The notes under the pieces are model-generated. The model ran no database searches. It was not told where the DNA came from and saw nothing but the letters and a program-made list of their open reading frames with translations. Made by a program: the position numbers and the translations under genes. Source: DASYAE01 sp036501535 (GTDB lineage: Bacteria > Actinomycetota > Actinomycetes > Streptomycetales > Catenulisporaceae). From it: a stretch of DNA of 7,386 nt. The DNA is taken from NCBI GenBank assembly GCA_036501535.1, contig DASYAE010000025.1:1-7386 (forward strand), written 5' to 3'. Positions 1 to 5,342 of this stretch are shown in pieces (within the stretch, counting starts at the first letter, position 1; each line of letters starts with the position of its first letter).

Positions 1-1
1 C

Positions 2-547
2 GCGCTGACCTGGATCGGCATCCTGCCGGCCAACGACGGCGACCTGATCAAGCGGGTCATCGGCATGCCCGGCGACCACGTGGCCTGCTGCAACGCGCAG
101 GGCGACGTGACGGTCAACGGCGTCGCGCTGAACGAGCCGTATCTGTATCCCGGTGACTCGCCGGGCTCGGGTGAGGACGGCCAGTTCAGCGTCACGGTGC
201 CGCCCGGCCACCTCTGGGTGATGGGCGATCACCGCAGTATCTCCGTGGACTCGCGCGCCCATCAGTCGCTCGACGGCGGCTTCGTGCCGATCAAGAACGT
301 GGTGGGTCAGGCGTTCGTGATCATCTGGCCGCCGAGCCAGTGGGGCACGCTGCCGGTGCCCAGCACCTTCCACCAGTCGGGGCTGAGCGCGTTGAGCACG
401 CCGGGGGCGATCCCGGGCGCCGCATTCGCGTTGGCGCTGCCGGTGACGCTGCTCAGACGCCGGCACCGGTTCGCCGACGAGCGCAAGCGCCGCAGGCGGC
501 AGAAGCTGAAGGCCCGGGAGCTCGAAGCCCGCGCGGCGCCGGAGTGA
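2..547 (+). CDS. lepB: Type I signal peptidase, 3' part (5' end outside window)
   Basis: This is the C-terminal 181 residues of a membrane-bound signal peptidase I (peptidase family S26), which removes signal peptides from exported proteins on the outer face of the membrane. The frame is already open at base 2. Box D, reading LIKRVIGMPGDHV, carries the catalytic lysine at bases 50-52. Box E, GDHRSISVDSR, follows in its usual place. The catalytic serine and first membrane segment would lie upstream, outside the window. After WPPSQWGTLPVPSTF, a conserved actinomycete ending, comes a hydrophobic stretch (about GAIPGAAFALALPVTLL) and then a basic tail rich in Arg and Lys. This fits the second, C-terminal membrane anchor of Streptomyces-type enzymes. 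The stop is TGA at 545-547. Actinomycetes often carry several paralogues, so which one this is cannot be told. The family call is secure. Confidence 0.93.
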   Translation, partial: ALTWIGILPANDGDLIKRVIGMPGDHVACCNAQGDVTVNGVALNEPYLYPGDSPGSGEDGQFSVTVPPGHLWVMGDHRSISVDSRAHQSLDGGFVPIKNVVGQAFVIIWPPSQWGTLPVPSTFHQSGLSALSTPGAIPGAAFALALPVTLLRRRHRFADERKRRRRQKLKARELEARAAPE

Positions 548-563
548 ATATCAGCGCACATTC

Positions 564-1394
564 ATGACGGCTGAGTGTTGTCTGAGGCCTCTGTCAGGTC
601 GACCGGGCCAGCTCGAGCAGGGCACGGTGGTCGGCGGTTCCCGGGGCGGCCTGATAGACGGTCATCCGCAGACCGCTGTCGCCGAGATACAGCATCTGCG
701 CCTCCAGGGCGAGATCGCCGACGAGCGGGTGGCGGAACAGGCGCCGGTCGCTGCTGCGGGTGGCGATGTCGTGCAGCTCCCACAGGCCGGCGAATTCCGG
801 GCTGTGCTCGCGCAGTTCGGCGTCAACCACCTCGGCCACTTCGCCCTGACGGTCGGCTTGCTGCCCGCGCTGCGCGCTGCCGGGACCGCCCGCGTGGTGT
901 CGCTGTCCTCGCGGGCGCACCGCCGCAGTGACGTCGACTTCGACGATCCCAGCTACGAGCGCCGGCGCTACGACGCTTGGGAGGCCTACGGGCAGTCCAA
1001 GACCGCCAACGGCCTGTTCGCCGTCGGCCTGACCGCGCGTTACGGCGGCGAGGGGATCACTGCCAACGCCGTCATGCCCGGCGCCATCATCACGGGCCTG
1101 ATGCGGCACATGTCCCCGGCCGAACTCGAGGCCAGGGGCTGGGCCGACGAGCACGGCCGGCCGCGCACCGACATGCCCGGATGGAAGACGGTCGCGCAGG
1201 GCGCGGCCACCTCCATATGGGCCGCCGTCGCCCCCGAACTCGGCAGTCGCGGCGGCCTCTACCTGGACAACTGTACGATCGGGCAGCCCTGGACCGTCGA
1301 CGGCGTCCCGCCCAACGGCTACTACCTGCCGTACCTGCTCGACCCCGACCGCGCCGAGCGGCTGTGGCGGCTCTCCGAAGAACTCGCCGCGTGA
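564..1394 (+). pseudogene. Short-chain dehydrogenase/reductase lacking its NAD(P)-binding N-terminus (homology only from about 813)
   Basis: The dehydrogenase-like part begins at QFGVNHLGHF (813-842), the Asn-containing fourth strand/helix region of retinol-dehydrogenase-like SDRs. It continues with the catalytic Ser region VVSLSSRAH (about 894-920), the YxxxK pair in YGQSK (Tyr codon 987-989) and the post-catalytic NAVMPGAIITGL segment, and ends at 1394. The roughly 95 residues carrying the TGxxxGIG cofactor loop are absent. The reading frame stays open upstream to an ATG at 564, giving a 276-residue ORF. Residues 1 to about 82 of it are simply the antisense of the regulator remnant, look nothing like a Rossmann fold and have no Shine-Dalgarno sequence ahead. 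Without the dinucleotide-binding half the protein should not work, so it is called a pseudogene although it contains no stop. It converges on the next gene with only 6 bases between them. Confidence 0.75.
594..817 (-). pseudogene. MmyB-like XRE-family regulator, C-terminal remnant
   Basis: Read on the minus strand, this stretch encodes about 74 residues running from AELREHSPEFAGLWELHD through RRLFRHPLVGDLALEAQML to ALLELARST and a TGA stop at 594-596. From knowledge of the family, this is the end of the ligand-binding domain (MLTR_LBD type) of MmyB-like helix-turn-helix regulators: the pattern SPEF..LW, then FRHP.VG.L.L, then VY.A.PGT. The N-terminal HTH and most of the sensor domain (roughly 200 residues) are missing. 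Upstream of about base 817 the frame stays open but becomes the antisense of a dehydrogenase gene, so no start of its own remains. Such regulators often sit divergently next to short-chain dehydrogenase genes, which is the partner found here. It is non-functional as a regulator. The right edge is an estimate. Confidence 0.72.
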
Positions 1395-1400
1395 GCGGAG

Positions 1401-2165
1401 CTAGTCGGGACCTGGGGCCTCCAAGTACGTTCGCTCGATCAGACAAGCGTCGAACCGGCGATCTGCCGATGGATAACGGGACACGACGTAGCTACCGACA
1501 TACCAACCACCGTCGCTCTCATCCCGCTCGACGACAAGCGCCGAGCCATCCGGCAGTGGCCGGATCTCCCCCAGACGGTGCCAGCAGTCCCGGTCCGCAC
1601 CGAGGACGGAGAACTCCGCGCGAAGCTCGTCGAGGTAGGCACGTTGAGCGGTGTGCACGGCATCCTCGCGCAGACCTAGCGTCGGACGCCTTGACACCGT
1701 TCCCGCGGCGTACGCCCGCCACAACCCGGCAAGGTCATGCTCCTGCGCGGACGCGTCGGGAAGTGCCCCGGTCACGATCGCATCGGCGAGGCAGATGCTG
1801 CGTTCATCCTGATCGAGCCACGAGTAGGCCGCGATCCTCTCGGCCGGACCATCGAGGACCACCCAGGTCAATCCGTGCGCCGCACCGCTGGTCGACCCGG
1901 GACGGTGATAGTGGGCGATGACATCCTCGTCACTGGTGGTCGGCCCGCGCGACAGCCACACCGGCCCATGGGGGCCGTGGTACTGCTGGAGCAGGCCGAC
2001 GACATCCTGCAGGTCCGCGACAATCGCAGACCGCGACAGGGCCACCGTGAGCGCGCACTCATGACCGATGCCGATCTCGCCTTCGCGCATACGCGCGAAG
2101 GCCTCGCCCTCCGCGGTATCAGCGATCGAAACAAGTACCCACACGATGTTGATCGTGCCTGTCAC
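1401..2165 (-). CDS. Hypothetical protein, 254 aa, downstream of the terpene synthase
   Basis: I do not recognise this protein. It starts at GTG 2163-2165, with GGAG only 2 bases upstream, so the start is uncertain; a later ATG within the first 30 codons is possible. It ends at TAG 1401-1403. The sequence is mixed and globular: no signal peptide, no membrane helix and no cofactor motif that I can see. It is acidic overall, with several aromatic runs such as HGPHGPVWLSRG and GGWYVGSYVVSRY, and a central LTWVVLDGP strand-like segment. Base composition is lower than its flanks (67% G+C in a 60-base sample at 1501-1560, against 80% at 4621-4680), which hints at a separate origin. It lies 34 bases after the terpene synthase stop on the same strand with no obvious terminator between, so it could be the last gene of that operon. 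A role in terpenoid tailoring is not shown by the sequence. Confidence 0.6.
   Translation of the reverse strand: MTGTINIVWVLVSIADTAEGEAFARMREGEIGIGHECALTVALSRSAIVADLQDVVGLLQQYHGPHGPVWLSRGPTTSDEDVIAHYHRPGSTSGAAHGLTWVVLDGPAERIAAYSWLDQDERSICLADAIVTGALPDASAQEHDLAGLWRAYAAGTVSRRPTLGLREDAVHTAQRAYLDELRAEFSVLGADRDCWHRLGEIRPLPDGSALVVERDESDGGWYVGSYVVSRYPSADRRFDACLIERTYLEAPGPD
2079..2102. repeat. Perfect 10-bp inverted repeat with 4-base loop, inside a gene
   Basis: The arms GCCTTCGCGC (2079-2088) and its exact reverse complement (2093-2102) flank the loop ATAC. It lies in about codons 22-29 of the 254-residue hypothetical gene, encoding EAFARMRE on the minus strand. It could form a stable mRNA hairpin just after the start, act as a protein-binding palindrome, or be a by-product of GC-rich codon use. 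Confidence 0.5.
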
Positions 2166-2199
2166 GACTCCGCTCGCGCAACTGCCCTCTGATCCCGGA

Positions 2200-3180
2200 T
2201 CAGGGCTCGGAGTCGCCGGCGTGCAGCACGTCGCTGTACGCCGGCTCGTCCGCGGGGACGATCTGCGAGTAGCGTGCCGTGGCGCGGCTCCAGTCGAAGT
2301 GGCCGCGCATCGCCGAGCGCAGGCAGCCGACGAACCGCCGGGTCAGCGCGTCGTCGCCCACCCGCTGCTCCAGACGGATGAACTCGCGGCCCCAGGAACC
2401 CACCATCCGGACGACTTCGGCGATGCCGTCCTCCCGCCTGCAGCCGTTCTCGTGCATCAGTACATGGACCAGGTTGTCCCGCTGCTGGCCGCGGGTCTCC
2501 TCCTTCTCCAGCGAGTGCACGTCGTTGAGGAGGTTGATGGAGTCGGCCGCGATCTGCGTCATCCGGGCGACGACCGGGTCCTCGTACACGGCGTTCGGCA
2601 GTTCGAAGCCGTACGCCTTCTGGCTCAGGTCGAGCATCGGATAGACGTAGCCGCTCCTGCGGCGCATCTGGAAGTACTCGGCCCGATCGGGCGTCCTGCG
2701 GTCGAAGCGGTTGCGTGCCTCCCGGGTGCAGGCGTCGAGATACCACCGGTGGTGCGTGAACGCTCGGCGCGTCCAGACGGGTGACGCCCCGCCGTACAGC
2801 CAGTCGCGCACCTCCACGTACGCCTGCGCGAGGGGCCCGGCCGGGACCGCGGCGCTGCCCGGACGGGCCAGCTGCACGAAGCCGCAGCCGATCTGCGCGG
2901 CCCGCTCCGGGTCCCGGTTGGCCGGGCTGTCGAACTGGTCGTCCAACATGGTGATCAGATTGACCGCGTTCACGACCCGGTCGAGGCCGGCACCGGTCGC
3001 CTCCGGCACCCAGCGCGCCATCAGGCCCGCGATGTCCCATAGCCGGAGCCGCTCCTCGTCGGCCGGGCCGGTGATCAGGCGGTGCGCGCGGGCCCAGCCG
3101 ACGGCGCGGGCGCGGGCCCCGGCCGTCTCCGGGCCGCCCTGCGGCGGGATGGGCATGAAGACCTCGACGTCCTGCGGCAT
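2200..3180 (-). CDS. Class I terpene synthase (sesquiterpene cyclase-like, pentalenene-synthase type)
   Basis: This 326-residue protein has the single-domain length of bacterial terpene cyclases, which ionise a prenyl diphosphate (most often farnesyl diphosphate) with three Mg2+ ions and cyclise it in the cytoplasm. The metal-binding motifs are intact: DDQFD at residues 80-84, the diphosphate-sensor Arg at 173 in MRRRSGY, the NSE triad NDVHSLEKE with N219, S223 and E227, then K226 and R230, and the C-terminal RY pair at 303-304. From memory, these numbers coincide with those of Streptomyces pentalenene synthase, and both begin MPQDV, so the fold assignment is strong. The aromatic pair F76/F77 of that enzyme is I76/T77 here, which argues for a different product. 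ATG 3178-3180 is chosen because GAGG lies about 6 bases upstream and the preceding ORF stops one base before it. Substrate chain length and product cannot be read from sequence. Confidence 0.93.
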   Translation of the reverse strand: MPQDVEVFMPIPPQGGPETAGARARAVGWARAHRLITGPADEERLRLWDIAGLMARWVPEATGAGLDRVVNAVNLITMLDDQFDSPANRDPERAAQIGCGFVQLARPGSAAVPAGPLAQAYVEVRDWLYGGASPVWTRRAFTHHRWYLDACTREARNRFDRRTPDRAEYFQMRRRSGYVYPMLDLSQKAYGFELPNAVYEDPVVARMTQIAADSINLLNDVHSLEKEETRGQQRDNLVHVLMHENGCRREDGIAEVVRMVGSWGREFIRLEQRVGDDALTRRFVGCLRSAMRGHFDWSRATARYSQIVPADEPAYSDVLHAGDSEP

Positions 3181-3181
3181 G

Positions 3182-3403
3182 TCAGGCCTCGCTCTCGCGC
3201 CCCGCCGGCCGCAGCGCCCCGGCGACGAGCGCGGCGGCCGCCTCCGCCGCGGAGACGATCCGGATCGCCGCGGCGCCGGCGAACGGCTCCGGGTCGGTCG
3301 CGATCGGCCGGCCGCACCGGCGCGGACCGAGCCAGGGCACGATATCGGGCGGCTCCGGCGCGATTCCCTGCGATTGGTCCGGGGACAGCGCTTGAGTCGT
3401 CAT
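3182..3403 (-). CDS. Small unknown protein, 73 aa, coupled to the terpene synthase
   Basis: I do not recognise this short protein. It starts at ATG 3401-3403 with AGGGA about 4 bases upstream, and ends at TGA 3182-3184, one base before the terpene synthase ATG. The ribosome site of the synthase lies inside its last codons, so the two are probably translationally coupled. Codon use supports it: about 92% of third positions are G or C, as in the neighbouring genes. The N-terminal 25 residues are polar and rich in Pro, Gln and Ser and probably disordered. A short PWLGPRRCGRP segment follows, and the C-terminal third is alanine-rich and probably helical (IRIVSAAEAAAALVAGALRP). No signal peptide is seen. 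It could be an accessory or docking peptide for the cyclase, a translated leader, or the remnant of a longer gene. Confidence 0.6.
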   Translation of the reverse strand: MTTQALSPDQSQGIAPEPPDIVPWLGPRRCGRPIATDPEPFAGAAAIRIVSAAEAAAALVAGALRPAGRESEA

Positions 3404-3477
3404 CGATCCCTGCCGAGGATGGTGGTGGGCCCGGACGCGTCGAACGCCGCTGCCAGGCCGGGCGGCACCCGGCGGGC

Positions 3478-3509
3478 CCGTGGAGAACACCGTCCGTGGA
3501 GAACACCGC
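3478..3509. repeat. Tandem direct repeat, two copies of a 16-bp unit
   Basis: The unit CCGTGGAGAACACCGT (3478-3493) is followed directly by a second copy differing only in its last base (3494-3509). It lies 75-106 bases upstream of the 73-residue ORF start, a plausible place for an operator of the terpene unit. The 16-base period is not a multiple of three, which argues against it being part of a coding sequence. Confidence 0.65.
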
Positions 3510-3683
3510 GCCCCGCCGCCCGCCGGGGCGCCCACCCGAGGTGTCTGCTGTGTGCGATCTGCTTCCTGACATGGACCGGGGCGCCGCGCCCGGCGGCGGT
3601 CCGCCCGACCGTCCCGGCCGCCGGGCCGTCCGGCACGTGTGCAGCGACCACATCAGCCATCTGATCGACTCCTCGGATCACGC

Positions 3684-3717
3684 GGCCGGCGACCGGCCAC
3701 CCGGCGCCGCGGCGCCG
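3684..3717. repeat. Two adjacent GC-rich inverted repeats
   Basis: GGCCGG (3684-3689) and CCGGCC (3693-3698) form a 6-bp stem with a 3-base loop. Directly after comes a 16-bp perfect palindrome built on GGCGCCGCGGCGCC (3702-3717). No U-run follows on either strand, so a classical terminator is not indicated. GC-rich palindromes arise easily at this base composition, so the meaning is doubtful. Confidence 0.4.
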
Positions 3718-3785
3718 CGGCGCAGGACGCCGACTGCCAGTACCGCACGGCCGGGACGAGGCCGAGAAGCCGTGCGCGCGGCGAA

Positions 3786-3813
3786 GGTGTTGCACCGGTG
3801 CGGGGTGTTGCAC
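3786..3813. repeat. Direct repeat GGTGTTGCAC, two copies 18 bp apart
   Basis: Identical 10-mers lie at 3786-3795 and 3804-3813. The first overlaps the palindrome GCACCGGTGC (3792-3801). The arrangement, in a gene-free spacer between divergent units, resembles a binding site for a dimeric regulator, but no regulator can be assigned. Confidence 0.45.
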
Positions 3814-3914
3814 GCCGCGGACCGGCCGCGATCGGGGCCCGCGCCCCGGCGGTGCGCCGACGACGCAGGACCGCCCCGGGATGCGCCGCCACCGCGGGCG
3901 AGGCAGACTCGTAG

Positions 3915-3985
3915 TTGATACTCACTATATAACAATATATTTATTGGCACTGTTTAATTGGCTCTGTTATTTATTGGCACTGTGT
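3915..3985. promoter_or_regulatory. AT-rich control island with three iterated TTGGCNCTGT elements
   Basis: About 70 bases of AT-rich DNA interrupt otherwise 75-80% G+C sequence. TTGGCACTGT occurs at 3944-3953 and 3974-3983, each extended on the left to ATTTATTGGCACTGT, so a 15-bp repeat recurs exactly 30 bp apart. A third copy, TTGGCTCTGT, lies between them at 3958-3967. Spacings are 14 and 16 bp, and all copies share one orientation. The island ends 33 bases before the GTG start of the IspH-like gene. Possible promoter hexamers, such as TTGATA at 3915-3920 with TATTTA at 3938-3943, overlap the left side, but several choices exist and none is decisive. The pattern fits repeated binding sites of one regulator controlling the IspH-like gene and perhaps the divergent terpene unit. 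Confidence 0.6.
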
Positions 3986-4018
3986 GAGGGGACGCCCCGC
4001 ACAGCCCGCCGGAGGGAC

Positions 4019-5317
4019 GTGGCCGCCGTGCACAAGACCCACCTACGCGAGCGCTTCGCGACGAACGCGGCCGTCCGGCCGGGGGAGGCGGTGGTGGCCG
4101 GCGGCGTGCAGCACCCCGAGCGCGGGTACGTCCGCAGCCCGGCCGCGACCCTGATGGCCGACCGGCTCGAAGGGCGCGGCCTGCGGGTGCAGCGGGCGGA
4201 GGTCACCGCGGGCGTATCAGGGGCGGAACCCGGCCCGCAGGAGCTGGATCTGGTCTCGTACATCGGCTGGGACGGCGTGGCGGTCGGCATCGGCGTGGTC
4301 GCCTCCGCGCAGGACGCGGCGGCGCGGCGGGCCGTGGACGAGGAGCTGAGCGCGTGGTCCGACGCGATGCGCAGCCGGCGGGTCATCATGGCGGCGATCG
4401 TGCCCTGGTGCGGCGGGACCAGCCGCGCGCTCGGCATCGCCCAGCGGCGTGCCGCGCTGCAGCCCGGTCCGGTGTACGTGGTCGGACGCTTGACCGAGAA
4501 CCCGACCGTCGCGCAGCAGCTGCTGGCGCAGGGCCTGATCGGCGTCGAGGACCTGGACGCCGTGCCGGACGGAGCGACCGTGCTGTTCGCGCAGCACGGC
4601 GTGCCGCTGGCGGTCGAGGCCGAGGCGGCGGCGCGCGAGCTCACCGTGGTCGACGCGACCTGCCCGCTGGCCGCCTCCACCCGCGCCGAGGTGCGCCGGC
4701 TCACCGGGCGCGGCGACACGGTCGTCCTGGTCGGGCGCGAGGGCGACGCGGCCCTGCCCGGCCTGGCCAGCCAGGCGCCCGAGGCGGTCCGGGTGGTCGG
4801 CGACGTGCAGGACGTCTCGGCGCTGCACGTCACGGACCCGCAGCGGATCGCCGTCGTGCTGCAGCCGGGCCTGTCGGGCAAGACGACCGGCCCCGTGCTC
4901 AGGGCGCTGGGGGCCCGCTTCGGCCGCGTCGCGCCGCAGCACCCGTCCACGCTCTGCGACGCGGCGGACGACCGGCGCGCCCAGATCCGCAGCCTGGCCG
5001 AATCGTGCGACACCGTGCTGATCGCCGGCGCCGAGGACGACCCGGAGTCCGCCCGGATCAGCGCCGTCTGCTTGACGTCCGGCGCCGCCGCCCACTGCGT
5101 GGCCCGGCTGGCGCGGCTGGAGCCGGCGTGGATCGCGCGCAGCGTGACGGTCGGGGTCACCGCGACCATGTGCGCCGACCCCGTCCTGCCCGGCCGGCTG
5201 ATCACGGCGCTGCGCGGGCTCGGACCCGTCTCGGTGGTCGAGCGGCGCGTCGTGACGCAGTCGGTCTCCACGCCCAGCGGCGTCGCAGAAACCGTGTTGG
5301 AGACAACACCCTGGTGA
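4019..5317 (+). CDS. IspH-like (LytB) iron-sulfur protein with atypical active site and N-terminal extension
   Basis: True IspH reduces HMBPP to IPP and DMAPP in the MEP isoprenoid pathway using a [4Fe-4S] cluster held by three cysteines. This 432-residue protein has an N-terminal extension of about 120 residues, then an IspH fold. Cluster cysteines are C131 (PWCGG), C215 (DATCPL) and C313 (STLCDAAD). Spacings are 84 and 98, against 84 and 101 in E. coli. H193 (FAQHGV) matches His74. Aligning by eye, other key residues are replaced: His41 by E160 (TEN), His124 by D243, the proton-donor Glu126 by A245, Thr167 by P283 or G284, Ser225-Ser226-Asn227 by Asp-Pro-Glu (341-343) and Ser269 by Cys. The diphosphate pocket is thus largely lost, so I give no ispH symbol. 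GTG 4019 follows GGAGG by 3 bases; GTG 4028 is an alternative. There is no stop or frameshift and codon bias is normal, so it looks maintained. Related N-terminally extended paralogues occur in actinomycetes, as far as I recall. Confidence 0.82.
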   Translation: MAAVHKTHLRERFATNAAVRPGEAVVAGGVQHPERGYVRSPAATLMADRLEGRGLRVQRAEVTAGVSGAEPGPQELDLVSYIGWDGVAVGIGVVASAQDAAARRAVDEELSAWSDAMRSRRVIMAAIVPWCGGTSRALGIAQRRAALQPGPVYVVGRLTENPTVAQQLLAQGLIGVEDLDAVPDGATVLFAQHGVPLAVEAEAAARELTVVDATCPLAASTRAEVRRLTGRGDTVVLVGREGDAALPGLASQAPEAVRVVGDVQDVSALHVTDPQRIAVVLQPGLSGKTTGPVLRALGARFGRVAPQHPSTLCDAADDRRAQIRSLAESCDTVLIAGAEDDPESARISAVCLTSGAAAHCVARLARLEPAWIARSVTVGVTATMCADPVLPGRLITALRGLGPVSVVERRVVTQSVSTPSGVAETVLETTPW

Positions 5318-5318
5318 C

Positions 5319-5338
5319 GCGCCCGGCCCGGCCGGCGC
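5319..5338. terminator. Possible bidirectional hairpin terminator between convergent genes
   Basis: GCGCCCGGC and GCCGGCGC can pair as an 8-bp stem with one bulged C and a 3-base loop. It sits 2 bases after the IspH-like stop and 4 bases before the stop of the convergent TPR gene. It lacks a U-run, as is common in high-GC actinomycetes. At this base composition such stems are frequent by chance. Confidence 0.35.
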
Positions 5339-5342
5339 ACAG

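Larger units (their letters stand above)
3404..4018. other. Long gene-free spacer between the divergent terpene and IspH-like units
   Basis: These 615 bases separate the minus-strand terpene synthase unit from the plus-strand IspH-like gene. No ORF in it looks coding: candidates are arginine-rich with too high a second-position G+C. It holds a 16-bp tandem repeat (3478-3509), GC-rich stem-loops (3684-3717), a repeated GGTGTTGCAC (3786-3813) and an AT-rich island with three TTGGCNCTGT copies (3944-3983). It most likely carries the promoters and operators for both units, and it may also contain remnants of lost genes. Confidence 0.6.

Noticed and set aside
3400..3660. An 86-residue minus-strand ORF with a GAGGAG ribosome-like site and an ATGA overlap with the 73-residue ORF.
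   Set aside because: Despite the attractive signals, the peptide is arginine-rich without any domain, second-position G+C is about 69% (too high for a real gene here), third-position only about 81%, and it contains the 16-bp tandem repeat out of codon phase.
3653..3950. Minus-strand ORFs starting in the AT-rich island (about 90 residues each).
   Set aside because: They are Arg/Ala/Pro-rich readings of GC-rich noncoding DNA, with no ribosome site and no recognisable sequence.
3900..3990. AT-rich island as a CRISPR array, tRNA or phage attachment site.
   Set aside because: Repeat units are only about 10-15 bp with 4-6 bp gaps, no tRNA cloverleaf or integrase is present, and there is no second attachment copy in the window.
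3881..4018. Upstream extension of the IspH-like frame, which would add a hydrophobic, repeated segment (YLLALFNWLCYLLALC) like a membrane helix.
   Set aside because: It is the in-frame reading of the AT-rich iterons, with no ATG/GTG start and ribosome site serving it. GTG 4019 or 4028, following GGAGG, are better starts.
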